Positions 1 through 12,532 of a DNA stretch of 64,000 nucleotides are shown one piece after another. Source of the DNA: Prunella strophiata. Lineage: Eukaryota > Chordata > Aves > Passeriformes > Prunellidae. The position numbers and the translations under genes are program-made. Location: assembly GCA_036583965.1 (NCBI GenBank), contig JAZBQD010000030.1, positions 87,713,300-87,777,299 on the forward strand. The letters are read 5' to 3'. Under the pieces are notes generated by a model. The model made no database searches. It had not been told where the DNA came from and was given only the letters and a program-made list of their open reading frames with translations. Each line of letters starts with the position of its first letter. Positions within the stretch are counted from its first letter, which is position 1.

Positions 1-712
1 GCACATAGAGCCACTCACCACAGCTCAGCTGGCATGAAGTAACTTTCCTACCTGCAGTAATTCAATCATGCTCAATTATGGGGCCACATCATCAATTTTA
101 TTGCTGTAACTTTCAAGAGTAGGCAAAGCCTACAGCTTATATAACTCTGGGAGGTGATTGCCCTAAGATATGATCAAGACCAGCTGGATTGTATGCATTC
201 AGATTTCCAAATGTATTTGAGTAAGTTTTCTCTGTACCTAATATGTCAACCTTTTTTGATGTATATTTTTACTGATGACAGGCTTGATACCACTGTAAGT
301 TATCTCAGTCACTTCTGAAACATTATTAATTTCATGTCTTCCTTATTTATGAGTAGACCTGGTTTCTTCCCTCTGGTAAGCTTCCAAAAGCTGTTATACT
401 GCTTTCATATCTCTGGCACACATATTAACTCATTTTGCTGCTTTGCTCCCAAATATCAGTTTTCACTGCAAACCTGCAAAATTTAGCAGCAATCCACTGA
501 AAAGCTGATAATATTTTCAGGTGAAGTAAGATCCTGTTTTCAGTGGCTCAGCTCCCACAAGATGTCATATTATCAAAACATAAACAATAGTTATGATTAG
601 TAGTACAAATCTAGATTCTTCCCTGGGGTCAGGAGAGTTATGAGTGTGGTCTGCTAAGTTCTGATGAAACTTTTCATTTCTATGCAAAAGTATGCATTGG
701 TGTTGATCTTTT
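1..712. other. Unique AT-rich non-coding DNA
   Basis: No open frame of note, no recognised repeat and no RNA gene is visible. The composition is AT-rich, as in the rest of the unique DNA of the window. Confidence 0.5.
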
Positions 713-777
713 TCATAGAATGATAGAATATCTCAAGCTGACCCATAAGGATCATTGTGTCCAACTTCATCACAGGA
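713..777 (-). mobile_element. CR1 LINE 3'-end fragment
   Basis: The segment opens with TCATAGAATGATAGAAT, the reverse complement of the CR1 3'-terminal octamer repeat. It continues with a block resembling the reverse complement of the CR1 3' UTR (ACCCATAAGGATCATTGTGT followed by CCAACTT). Homology fades after about 65 bases, so this is a short, decayed, 5'-truncated insertion. It carries no coding capacity. Confidence 0.7.
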
Positions 778-3700
778 CTAAGTTTCTGTATTTTAGGAGT
801 GTTCAATTACCAGTCTAAAATAAAGCCTCTAAGGGAATGTCTACCTGAAGGACAGAGCAAAACTACTTCTCTCATAGCTGAAATGGTTGTTCCCACAAAA
901 CTACTCATTTTTATAAGGGTTATAGGTTCTCAGTCACATTCTTTTACATGTGTTGGGGATTTCCATCAACTTATGTGACACAATGCAGATGTTGAAGGAT
1001 TTCAGGGGATCTTGGTGTTCAAGCTGGCTATCCAGGAGTGGACAGACTTTAAAACTTCTTTTAAACTCCCTCTGAATACACTATGGAGTTTCTCTCCCAC
1101 AGGTACACATAATTTGGATACTTCTAACTTTCTCTTGATCCAATTATACATGTGCCTGTCCTATATCACTTTTCTTTGCCAGCAGGGAGGCTTATCAACT
1201 CTGACATTATTGCAGATATTGGGAAGGATCTGGAAGGTTCAGAAATGACAGGAATGGTAACAGGTGTTATTTTCCAAAACCCACTTACAGGGAGCTCAAG
1301 GCTGCAGCCAGACTCCCTTGTAGGCCTAGTCTTCAGCTTATGGTTGCAGAAAACATCCAGCAATTTCTTTCACCCATGTCTTTTGCCATGCAGCCTGTAT
1401 CCCATTGGTTTGAACAGTCAAGCAGTGCTGAATGGTTTGGAGCTGATCTTCCATCTTGATGCTCTCTGTCAGTATAAACCCACCAGGCAAAAAAGAACAG
1501 TTTGCATCCTATGCCTGCAGTCTGCTTTGTGTACTGAGAACTTCTTTTTCATTGTCCCCTGGGTTTTTTATGTTTGCCTGGGGCTGATTTTTTGTTTGGG
1601 GTTTTTGGCTGTTTAGATTTGGGTTTGGTTGGTTCATGGTTTTTCTTGTTGATTTTGCTTTTTGTGGGAGAATGAAAACTTTTATTTTGTTTCCTTCCCC
1701 TGTAGATTACAATTAGGGGGATCAATGTGTTTAAAAAAAAATTCCAGGAAATAAGTGCATTATCATTCTTTGACTGGGGAGTTTCCATTCATTTGAATAT
1801 ATGTCTTGAAGAGTATTGTCATATAATTACAGTGGAGTTTGAGTCTTAAGAGAGCCTTACAAGTACCTTTTCAAATGAAAATTTACAAAGGCTAATAACA
1901 GGAATAAAAAAGTCCAACTATGCAAAGTTTTTAGAGTCTTTTAGGATACTGAAGTTTTATGTATATTGCCTCTGCTGTCAATTCACTGAGTGCCCAAAAT
2001 TTTGCTGTCTTCTGGGATGAAATCTGCTTTAGCTGAGAACCTTAGGAAAGAACCCTGACTGAATTCAATTTTTTTAATGTAATTTCAGTTAATAATGGTG
2101 TGATTACACTTTTTTTCTTTTAATTCAAACAGACAAAAAAGTCTGGCTAGTAGTTAAGCAATTTTACATTAACTGCTTCACTTGTAGGAAAAAGACAGAC
2201 AATTTTATTAGCTAAGTACTTAACTTTAAAAAAAGGCAGAGGCAGAGTGGAGGAGATAATGTTCCTAAAGTCTTTGTCCTGTTGTATGTACTCTAGGATG
2301 AAATATTTTCCTGTTTCTGTTGTTGTCCATCATTTGATGTTTGACCCAAAGGCACATCAAGCAGTGTGTCTCTCTTTGACCCCTGTGGAGAGATGACTGC
2401 TGTGTCACACTCTGCTGAAACTGAGTGCATACCCTTCTCAACAAATGAGTTTGTACCTCTCCCAGCCCTCTGTGGCAGCCAGATGGTCCTGAGAAACACC
2501 AAGGCATGATGAGATTTCTTTCTTTGTCAGGTTATGCCTTTTCCTCTCACCCAGGTTCATCTTACCCCAGTGATTCACAAGCTGCAGTACCAACAGCATT
2601 GACTGAGCCATGGTGGTTGCCTGAGGTAGTATTTGGACACACAGATGAGAAGCTTAACCAAAGGGCATCCTAATTCTGTCAGCAGAGCCACTTGTGGGGA
2701 AAACCCTTTTGCTGGGGGAACTTGGGCTTTTCCAGGGACTTGAAATTACATCATATACGTATCTGCTAAAACCACTTCTTGCTGACTTTTAGTGCTGTCT
2801 TGCCATGCTTTCCACTTTTTGTTCTTAATTATTTCCACTGCTATCCATCTTGTCTTCCATTTCCTCCCCAGTTATAGTAGTGAAATAATGGTGAAATAAG
2901 GCTCAGAACTTAATTAAAGTTCACAGCTGCCTTCAATATGAAAGACAGTGTGGTCTTAGTATTGGGTATTGTAAGACCCCAAAACCACTTCTCAAAAGAG
3001 AATAGGCTGAAGTAGATCAAAGCATTGTCAGCCCATAATTAGTAAATAATAGTTTGCTTCCCAAATTACATATCTATAACATTTGTCAGTCCCTCTTTCA
3101 GTCCTCCAGAGAGGGAAGGTTATAACTTTGGTGTAAAAGAATCAATTCAGGTGCATCATGAAACTAGAAAGGGTTGAGGGGTTTTTTTTTCCCTCTGAAA
3201 GGAGGACTACACTGGGAAACATGGCAAAACAGAAAAAAGGGAAGATTTCTAATGTGATTTTTTTCCCATCAGACTGTTTCTTTGCTCTTTATCTCCTTGA
3301 CTATTCACTGTACTTCATGTCTGGAAGTCTCCTTCGTATACATATCCTCAGATATACAAACCCCTAGGACTCTCTGAGGAGTCTTCATTTTCTCATACAG
3401 GTTATTGCAGACATTTTGTCCTTCCTTTTCAAGTTAGAATGAAAGAAAATATCTGAGCACCTGAGTGCTCCAAAGCCTTTTTCTGCTTAATTCTGTTAGT
3501 TTGAGGGTGACTAATAAACTGTTTGAGCTTTTCACAGAAAATGACACACATAGCAGCATATGGATGAGTCTGTACTACCATCAACTCCCTTTACAGTCAA
3601 TAAAGAGAAATAGGCACTTTTGGCTTATGACTCATCTGATCTTTTCCAGCAACCCACTTAGGAGAAGATGGCTTGTGTCCTGTAAGCATTTATTCCTCTC

Positions 3701-4063
3701 TGCTGAGAAGGCACAAAATCTAGGCATGTCTCAGACTTTAATGCACTTGTTGTAAGCATCCATGGAGAAGAGTGGTGAATGCCAAAGGATTAGGACTCTG
3801 ATACATTTCTGGAGAAGATCCTCTTGTGGACAGCATGTCTGCCCTGGGAAATGCAAAAAACTGATATAAAACTGCTTCTTTTCAGCAAACCCTTACACAA
3901 TGAACCTGCTCCAAAGAAAGTAGACTGACTTCTGTGCGTTTGCTTTTTGTAATCAGTTTCTTACATACGCATTTGTTGCAGGAAAATTTCCACCTATTTT
4001 CTGAGACTTGACATTATTCTTGGCTCATTACACCTAAAGCACGCCCTTCTCTTGAACTTGGAT
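778..4063. other. Unique non-coding DNA
   Basis: I see no gene or dispersed repeat here. A frame of 154 codons at 1152-1616 on the plus strand has no recognisable domain and ends in a T/G-rich low-complexity stretch (about 1553-1670), so I treat it as chance. A short T run lies at 3181-3190. Confidence 0.45.
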
Positions 4064-4068
4064 CCTAT

Positions 4069-4654
4069 TGTCCTGGTTTCAGCTGATATAAAGTTTATTT
4101 TCTTCCTATTAGCTGGTACAGTTCTGTGTTTTGGATTCAGTACAAAATAATATTGACCGCACACTGACGTTTTGGTTGTTGCCAAATAGTGCTTAACCTG
4201 GGTCAAGGAATTTTCATTTTCCCATGCTCTGTCAGTGAGGAGCTGCACAAGTTGCCTTGAGGACATCTGGGACAGCTGGTCCAAATGGCCAAAGGGATAT
4301 TCCACACCACAGAATGCCAAGCTCAGTACACAAACAGGAGGAAGTTGGTCTGGAGGGGACAATCACCAGATGATTGCTGGAAATAGGGTGGGCATTGGTT
4401 ATTGGGTGTTGAGCACTTGTATGATAAATTGCTTGGGTTTTCTCTTGGGTTTTATTTCTCCTGCTCTCTCTCCTCATTTTTTTATTGTTATTTGTATAAT
4501 TTTATACTGTTTCAATTATTTAACTGTTCTATCACAAGCCATGAATTTTGGCACGCTTTTTTACTTTTATCTGATTTTTCCCATGCCACCATGGGGGATG
4601 GTTTGAGAAAGTTGCTGAGTGGTATTTAGCTGTGGGCTGAGTTAAACCAAGATA
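4069..4654 (+). mobile_element. Solo LTR of an avian endogenous retrovirus (ERVL-like)
   Basis: The element starts TGTCCTGGTTTCAGCTG and ends GAGTTAAACCAAGATA, matching the ends of a common avian LTR family (canonical end ...TTAAACCACGACA, so the terminal CA has mutated to TA). Internal landmarks include TTTTGGATTCAGTA, GGTCAAGGAATTTTCA and CCAAATGGCCAAAGGG. It is flanked by the 5-bp direct duplication CCTAT at 4064-4068 and 4655-4659. That fits ERVL-type integration and shows that both ends are intact. No internal viral genes adjoin it, so this is a solo LTR left by recombination between two LTRs. The TATA region is degraded. Family assignment is from memory of avian LTRs; the duplication is seen directly. 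Confidence 0.85.
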
Positions 4655-4659
4655 CCTAT

Positions 4660-5859
4660 ATACCACAACTCAGAGAAATCCCCAGGCACATTCATGCAAC
4701 TGAAAGGATTATATCCTTGCTTTCTCATTACCTCTGTCAAATTTATAAACAAAAAATAAAAAGGCCTTGCTTGTCTTTCCTACTGGCAACCTCAATATCC
4801 TCAAACTGCTCTCCTCTCAGTTATCCTTTGCTGCACTTTTCCTCATGTTGTCCCTTTCAGCCAGGCTCTGAACCACCACAGTACTGCAAATAACCCACAG
4901 CCCAGTGACATTAGTGTGGTTCATTGCCCAAATGTAATCAGATGCATATGTTTGATCTCTTATAAAGACATCTTTTACCCATCTCATTTATAAAGATGCA
5001 GTTTCCTAGTCCTGTGCCTGTCTCTTCACCCACATTTTTGATCATGACTGAGACAGAGGGAAATGATGTGCCAGTCTGGCCACGTGAGTCTGATTAACCT
5101 AAGAAATATTATCTCCTTTAGCCAGAGTATCCCTGAAAAGGGTATATGATTTTAGGGTAAAAAATGCCACACATGTTTCAGTAGATATAGTGGGATTTGG
5201 AGGCTTTGCCAACATTCTTATCAGCACAGGATGAGGCACACCTCATTTAAAAAACAGTTAAGGTAGCTGACTCAGTTTTGATTCATTCTTCTCATTTCCT
5301 CCTTTTTTTCTTGCCAGTTTACCCAAGACTGAACACATCCATTTCTGAAAGTTACTGCTTTCTGCTGCCATCATCCCCCACCCCCAATGTATTTCAGTGT
5401 GAAAAGACAACACATTCTCTCTTTGACATGGAAATTGTTCTCATAATTATTTTTATTGATTAACTGAATAGAAAAGAACATGAAGCACGCATATGCCCAG
5501 TGTCTGACAATCTGTTACTTTCAGTTGCAGAAAACAGTAACAATCTTAGAAATAATGACACCAATTACCTTCTCTGCCTCTAAATTGCACAAGAAAAAGG
5601 ACTGGAGAGTTATTTCTTCCTTGTTAGGCACTGTGCACTACTGTGAAGGGCAATGTGCAATATGTGACTCATACTCCTCTGCTGCAATGAAAGCTTTGCA
5701 TAACTGAAGTAACTCATGCATAACTTTCAACAAATGAGTAACCTCACATGGGTCCTACATGGCTTTTTCATGCCTCCTGTAGGTATTTCTATGAGCATGC
5801 TGGGGACAGAGGGGTATCCCAAGCCACTGCTCCCAGAAGTGTTTTCACATTTCTGTGTT
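4660..5859. other. Unique non-coding DNA
   Basis: No gene, dispersed repeat or RNA structure is recognised. Frames are under 80 codons and show no domain similarity. Confidence 0.45.
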
Positions 5860-6077
5860 GAGAGGGAACCTTATGAATGTCTATAAGGATCTGAAGGGAG
5901 CTGTCAAGAGGCTGGAGAGAGTCAGGCTCTGCTTGGTAGTGCCAAGCAACAGAACAAGTGGCAGTGGGCAGAAACTGATGCACAAGAAGTTCCACCTGAT
6001 CATAGGGAAGAATGTCCTTACTGTTCACATGTGGTCCTTTGCAAACCTACCCATCCTGTCATTCTGTGATTCTCCAT
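5860..6077 (+). mobile_element. CR1 LINE 3' fragment with internal deletion
   Basis: The blocks GAGAGGGAACCTTATGAATG, GATCTGAAGGGAGCTGTCAA, GCCAAGCAACAGAACAAGTG, AACTGATGCACAAGAAGTTC and TCCTTACTGT follow the order of the CR1 3' region. The copy then jumps to the terminal ATTCTGTGATTCTC, so roughly 150-200 bases of the usual 3' end (the part preceding GGTTGGACTAGATGATC in other copies) are missing. It is 5'-truncated and non-coding. Confidence 0.8.
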
Positions 6078-7482
6078 AAAATTTATTGGCCCAAGTGCCA
6101 GGAGTGCATTGAGAAGAGGGACTGAGATTCCCCTCACTACCCAAGGCAAAAGTGTCAGTCTGTATCTTCCTCAGGCCACCAGACCCTGTCTGTGGTTCAG
6201 TCCCAGTTTTGTGATGACTGAGACATTAAGGTGTGAACACAGTACCTGTCTTCTTAGACTTGGAATGGGGGATATTCCATGTCCTAGGCATGTGCCATAG
6301 ACCACTGAACAAAAAATGGCAGCTAAACTGACCCTGAGAAAACTGCATCATCCACAAATAAAATATTTTTGGAGGACATGTTTAAAGCTGACCACAGTAT
6401 GAACATCAGGACAAGCCAAAGTAGCAGCTGGACTAACACAGAGGTACAGACTGATATGAGGCTCTTCAGTGGCATGTGAGAGCCATCTCTCCAAGGGGAG
6501 ATCCCTGACAATTTGCTCAGGCTTAGAGACACAGAACATTAAAGTTTTAAATTTTAAGTGGGATTTAGCCAGCTGTACACACCACCTCTAAAGCTTGAAG
6601 TAATTTCCTGTGTACTGTGGCTGTTACACTGCATCCTGTTTCCCTTATAATCTGTCCAAACAAGTAAATAACACATTATATAGAAAGCTACTCTCTTACT
6701 TGAAGAATAAATTCCAGTGTCTGGTTAGGACTTTGTTTCAGTTCCCACATACCTTTGCTTTCACTAAATAAAGTCATTAACAATGTGAATTGTCAGCCTT
6801 TTATTCCCACCACTGATTCTTACTAAGTCACTTCTCAGCAATACAAAAGCATCCTTTGGTATTTTCTCCCCATGAGATGCTCATATACTGTAATCAAATC
6901 ACCTCTCAGTTTTCTTTTTGATAGCTAAACACATTGAGCTCTCCAAGCCCTTTATGTCAACAGAAAAACTATACTCTTCTGAGCACCTTACTCCCATGTG
7001 GCACTCTCACACATAAAAGAAGGACAGTCCATGCATAAAACTGAGAAAGCTGCATCTTCAGAATACTTTGGGCAGTCATTTGATTTTCTTTCTCTGTCTT
7101 CTCTTAAAAATAGATCAATAAAAAGTAGATATTCTAAATTAAAAGGTATTTAAAAATCTCTGTGTCTTCTGGCAGGCAGCAGAAAAGTTACTGCTTTGGA
7201 TGTGAGTGTTTTTTAAATTGTCTCAAACCTTTAACAGTCATTTCTACTTGAATGAAACAAAAGTAAACTGTTTCAAATTCTGATTTCCTTCCATGCTGCA
7301 ATAATTGCTGATGCAATTTTTAAAAATCAGACTTTTCATTTACTGCACCCTATTCATTTTAGCATACATTGCAAGAATTTGACATTTGAAACCAGGATTA
7401 AAAAAATCTTAAATTAGAGCCAAGATTAGGTCACTTAAGAGTTTCTCCCATTTCAGGATGTTTTCCTAAATGGCATGTATAT
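6078..7482. other. Unique non-coding DNA
   Basis: AT-rich DNA with no gene or repeat that I can identify. The segment ends at the target-site duplication of the next LTR. Confidence 0.45.
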
Positions 7483-7487
7483 GTTTC

Positions 7488-8631
7488 TGTATCAGGTTTG
7501 CATGGCCAAGCTTTGGTAGCAAGGGGGGCTGCAGGGGTGGCTTCAGTGAGAAGCTGCCAGAAGCAACTCCATGCCTGGTGGAGCCAATCCTTGGTAGCTC
7601 CAAAGATGTGCTGCTGACCAAGGCTGGGGCAATTAGAAATGGTGGTAAGACCTCTGTGATAACCTGTTCAAGAAGAAAGAAAAAAAACTACGGTACAGTT
7701 GTACTTGCATCTAGAGAAGAGGGGGGTGAGAAAATGTGAGAAGGATTCTGCAGACCCCGAGGTCAGTGAGGAAGGAGGGGGAGGAGCTGAGATTCTCCTG
7801 CAGCCTGTGGTGCAGCCCATGGTGAAGCAGCTGTCCCCCTGCAGCCATGGAGGTCCAGGGGGATGCAGAGATCCACCTGCAGACACGGAGGTCCAGGGGG
7901 ATGCAGAGATCCACCTGCAGCCATGGAGGTCCAGGGGGATGCAGAGATCCACCTGCAGCCATGGAGGTCCAGGGGGATGCAGAGATCCACCTGCAGCCCA
8001 TGGAGGAGAGATCCACCTGCAGCCCATGGAGGATACCCATGCTAGGCAGGTGGATGCCTGAGAGGAGGCTGTGATACCATAGGAGGCCCATGGAGAGGAG
8101 CCCCTGCTGGAGCAGCCTGCCCTTGAAGGACTGCACCCCCTGGAAGAGTGACTCAGTTGCAGCAGTTTGGGGAGGACTGTTGCCCATGGGATGGACTGAC
8201 ATTGCAGCAGTTGGTGCAGAACTGTTACCTGTGGGATGGACTCACATCTGAGAAGTTCATTGAAAACTGTCTCCCATGGGAGGGACCCCATGGTGCAGCA
8301 GGGGAATGACTCCTCTCCCTGAGCAGCAGGGCAAACCACAGGTGATGGACTGACCATAATCCCCATTCCCTAGGGGTGGAGGGAAGGGTTTGTTTAATGT
8401 CTTATTTTACTTCTCATTATTCTGCTCTGATTTTGTTAGCAATAAATTCAATTAATATCTCTATTTCTACCCTGTTTTGCCCATGACAATATTTGGCAAG
8501 TGATCTCTCCCAGTCCTTATCTCAACCCATGAACCCTTCATTATATTTTCTCTCCCCTGTCCAGCTGCAGAGTGCAGTGATAGAGCAACTTTGGTGGATG
8601 CTCATCACCCACCCAGCATCAACCCACTACA
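7488..8631 (+). mobile_element. Solo ERVL-type LTR carrying an internal minisatellite
   Basis: The element starts TGTATCAGGTTTGCATGGCC and ends CATCAACCCACTACA. Both ends match a long avian ERVL-type LTR family. It is bounded by the 5-bp direct duplication GTTTC at 7483-7487 and 8632-8636. Landmarks in order are: CTCTGTGATAACCTGTTCAA near 7655; a purine-rich block; a 38-bp minisatellite at 7841-8018; a string of CCCATGG-type GGA-rich segments; a polyadenylation signal AATAAA at 8441-8446; then CAAGTGATCTCTCCCAGTCC and CTCTCCCCTGTCCAGCTG in the U5-like tail. No retroviral genes adjoin it. The open frames across 7668-8366 are shadows of its repeats. The same family recurs in reverse at 35131-39096 and as an end fragment at 20727-20804. 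Confidence 0.88.
7841..8018 (+). repeat. 38-bp minisatellite inside the solo LTR (4 units plus a partial)
   Basis: Four units start at 7841, 7879, 7917 and 7955, each beginning GCAG and containing AGGTCCAGGGGGATGCAGAG and ATCCACCT. A shortened 26-bp unit follows at 7993. Read in reverse complement, the unit (GGTGGATCTCTGCATCCCC...) aligns with the 40-bp unit of the large array at 35181-38697. The repeat is therefore an intrinsic part of this LTR family and not a random simple repeat. Confidence 0.92.
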
Positions 8632-8636
8632 GTTTC

Positions 8637-11600
8637 ATATTTGGGGGTTTGTTTTGGTTTGATTTTTATCCTTCCTTTAGTATATTGGTCAGCACATTTT
8701 GGAGGTTAAGGCTCCTCTTACTTTATCCCTACACTTCCAACATCTGTTTTGGGTTGGTCTCAAAATCTTCTGTTCAGTATCTTTCAGTTATCTCAGAGCA
8801 TAATGAGTTGTGGTTTACCCTTTTCCCTCAATAATACAGCCAGATGTCTACTAATGGTAAATGATAGTGATACCTTCTGTAATGCTCCAACACCAGTTAA
8901 AAGAGGAGTTAATTTAAAAGTACTAAAGTCTACTGCAAGTATGATTTTGCAGCCACCTTCATTTCTATTTCTACTTCAAACTTTCTGACAGACCATTAGT
9001 TTCAGTAATATTTAGTCAAAGAGTTTCAAAAAAAGCTGATCTCCTGAGACACTGAGAGAGTGAAAAAATGTAACATCAGAAGTCAGAAAGGTGAAACAAA
9101 ATGATTCTTGCTAAAATGCATCTGACTATAAAAGACAACCTGAAGTATAAATCTACCACATGGTAAGTTGAAGCTGTGAGTTGGATTTGTATGCCCTGTC
9201 CACATGGTTAAATACTCCAACCTGACCTAGAATTCCCTCTAGCCCAGTTTTCTGGTCACCAAAAGTTCTCAGAAACTGAAAATATTGCCAATACAGTAAA
9301 AATACAACATATTCTCTCATTCTTGTTCTATGAGGGTAACAAGAGTTGTTCTGTTTTATAATTTTTTCCATCAGTGACAATAAAAACTTTTATTGTTTTT
9401 CAGCTCATTCTGGGCACAAAGTTCCCCATTGGGGAGCCAAATAAAATTCTTCCATTCTTGCTTAGGGGCTCCATTGGAAATGGCTGGGCAAGATTCCCTG
9501 CATGTAGTTTAATATTAGACAGCTGCAGATGACCACCCTAAAAAGAAAGAAGTGTAGAATACCAGTCACATAGTCCATAGAAAGATTTCATTCATTATCC
9601 TGTTTGACTCTCCATCCTGCAGAGGCATATGTTTCTGTAGATTACAGGAAAAGAAATTACTCCTGTCTGGTTTATTAGAATGGTTGTGTGTTCACTGAGG
9701 TTTTTTACATCTGGGATAGCCAATCTGAACTCCCTCTCTGTGATTCATGGGAGTCATAAGATGTCTCTGAGGACTGAGCAGTGGCAGTCACTTTTATTGT
9801 GCCAGTGGTGTATCACTGCAGAGTTTTCAAATTAGCAAAATTTTTGATTAAATATAGATGCAAATATATTGTTCCCTTTCCTCTAGGTGTAAAAGAACCA
9901 CTTAATTAAGCTAATTAGGATAATTATATCCCTAGGCCATAAGAGTGCCCTCAGTTCAGTTCCTTGGGTTAATGTGGTCACCATTTAGCATAGTGCTGTG
10001 GAGAAGTGAAGGCAGTGGAAAAACTCAGGACAGCATCTCACATGAATTTGACTGGAATTATTTCAAGAATAACTCCCTGTAATATTCAAACAGGATTGAT
10101 TTGCACTCCTGCTTTCTTCTTGTTGCTTGCAAATTAGTGTCTTTTCTATTACTGCTTTGGTTTGATTTCAGTCATATCTTTTATTGTATGATGATTTCTC
10201 TTTTAATAAACCTTATCTGCTTGAAGGTCTGAAGCCACCAAAGTGCTTTTAAAAGTTGACTGGTTACTAGGCAAACAAAAGTTGCAGCAAAATATCCCTG
10301 AACTCCAGCAAGACATTTGCCACTACTTTGCTCTGAGCTTTGGCAAATGACTTGACTTTCTCCTCTTCTCCCCACTTTAACACATGCTGCTTAGAGCCCT
10401 TAGTTTCCTGGACTATGTTACTCCATGCAGCTCCTGTGAATGAGATGGAGTTTGTAGAAAAAGGAACCGCAGGCAGATCCACAATCACACTGCTTTAGCA
10501 GCACAGCTTGATGTACTCAGCAAATAAAACATAGCCTTCACTGGTGGTAGAAGACAAAATTTAGCTTCCACAAGAATGCCCTAATTTGCCCTAAAGTTCT
10601 TTCGTCTCAGTCTTCCTTGTGATCAGTACACTTTCTACCAAGGAAACATGCTGTGCTGAAAAGAAGCAGAGAGAGTTCAAAGCACTTCAGCCTTAATGCA
10701 AAGTCCTCATTAAGAAACATGAAATGCATTATTTGATATTATAAAGTTATGGGCAATGAGAAAAGTGAATGCAAGAGCTACAAAAATCACCACAGATAAA
10801 AATGCCCTGTCCTTTCAGCAGTTCAAATTTATGCTCTACTTTGGTGTCTCCAAGAAAGATCCCAAATAATATAAAAAAGGTATACTGGGCTGGTACTTGT
10901 TTCTTGGGTACAAAAGGCAGAAGGGCCAGGATGGATCTTTCCTAAGGTGATATTTTGTCATGTTCATATAGATAGGCTTGCATCATAGTCTCTATTCAGT
11001 CTTGCAGATTTTGTAGGGAAAATTTCAGGAGTGCAAGGTAACTGATAAAAGAGAAATAGGGTTTATTGACAAGGTCTGATGAAAATCACAAACAAACAAA
11101 CACAGAAGAATTCATTTGTGACACTTGTATGAGAGACAGTATATGGTTTTCATTTTGCCTCTTTGTCTTTTGCCTGCTGGAAAATTCAACAGAACTTTGA
11201 AGGTGGCACAATTTGTTTCCTTTCAGTATCATATTTCATGTCTTGTTAAAGTATTTATGCTAATTTAATTAAGCATAGAAGACAGGCAATGATAAACATG
11301 AACCTGTTTCAAGTGAGTCTTGTGCATGAATTTCCCACCAAATTGTTCATCATTAATAATTGCTCTTAATTATCCTTCTGGTAATAGTACCTTTAAGTCA
11401 GATTAGCTATTGTGGCAAATGACAAACATTTAGCTTCATTTCATCTTCCTGGACAAAATCCTTTTTAATTTAACTAACTGAAGATTTTAATCATCCCCAG
11501 AATCTACACAATAGCCAAATGGCTCCATATAACTTTAATGGCAAAATTAGAAAATGTGTTCCCAGGACTATGCCATGACCTACATGTGACTTGTTTCCTT

Positions 11601-11638
11601 GGATGTAAATTTTTTTAAGCTTGGGGATATTTTTCATT
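8637..11638. other. Unique non-coding DNA
   Basis: No gene or dispersed repeat is recognised. Around 9900-9935 there is a dense run of TTAATTAA and TAATTA-type sites. A 73-codon minus-strand frame at 10267-10488 is open but resembles no family I know. Confidence 0.4.
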
Positions 11639-11699
11639 AAAAAAAAAAAAATAGACAAAAAAAAAAAAAAAAAAACAGATTAAAAAAAAAAAAAAAAAA
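11639..11699. repeat. A-rich low-complexity tract
   Basis: Three poly(A) runs of roughly 13, 19 and 18 bases are separated by TAGAC and CAGATT. No retroposed gene body is recognisable upstream. Minus-strand frames here are poly-F artefacts. Confidence 0.9.
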
Positions 11700-12430
11700 C
11701 CAAACACAAAACCAACACAACAAAAGCATGGGACTGTGGATGAATTGTTTCCATGTTTTTTTTTTCTCTTTATTGTGCAAATCTACAGATTCACAGGTCT
11801 CCCTTATTAAACAAAATTGACACACATGTACAGAAAGGGCACAGAATGAGTTAAAGAAGGCTTTTTACATAATTTCTCCAGATATCAAAACATTTAATTC
11901 AGCTGCAATGAAACATTGTTAAACCTCAGGTCATTTGAATGTTGAAGCAAAATATTCCCTTTAGAAATTTCACAGCTATTAGCCTTGAGTTACCAGTGAT
12001 GAATGTTTCTGCAGCTGTAAAACTTCTTCAGGCCCAAGAGCACATTTTAGCCTAGTTTATTGTGGTTTTTCTGTCTCCTTGAAGGGGGATGATCAGTCCT
12101 GATTAGCTGTGCTAATGTAGTGCAGTGTAATAGCTACATCTACCAGTGTCCACTTTGCTCAGATCTGAACATGAAAAACATTGTTCTTTCATAATGCTGG
12201 ATCCTGGGTGGATATAAAACTTCAGAAATTAAACCCTGATGAAAACAGACTTTCAAAAGTGGACACAAGCTGTCCTCCTTGATTCTGCCATAGCACTCAA
12301 CGTGTTCATGATATATATGAACATAGTGTGTGGATGGGTACAATTCTTGTTTCTTGATTGCACAATGCAAATTATTTTGTGTTACAGGGATTATACTAAA
12401 CCTTCTAGTTGGGTTTACACAATAGATTCG
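11700..12430. other. Unique non-coding DNA
   Basis: Nothing recognisable; short frames only. Confidence 0.4.
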
Positions 12431-12532
12431 TTCCTTTACACATTGTCATAGACATTATTAAGTGACTGGAGAAAGGTTCTAATTCCCTTGCACTTTGTCA
12501 TAATCATTATTAATGGGCTAGAGAAAGGTCCT
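12431..12532. repeat. Imperfect 52-bp tandem duplication
   Basis: A 50-base segment at 12431-12480 (TTCCTTTACACATTGTCATA ... GAGAAAGGTTCT) is repeated at 12483-12532 (TTCCCTTGCACTTTGTCATA ... GAGAAAGGTCCT) with several substitutions. This is an old local duplication with no coding frame. Confidence 0.8.

Noticed and set aside
1152..1616. 154-codon plus-strand frame as a gene
   Set aside because: No recognisable domain. It ends in T/G-rich low complexity, and there is no supporting splice or promoter context.
3994..4606. Frames of 122-123 codons on both strands
   Set aside because: They overlap the solo LTR at 4069-4654 and match no protein family.
7668..8366. Reading frames of 120-232 codons on both strands
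   Set aside because: They lie entirely within the solo LTR and are made of its GGA/CCATGG repeats.
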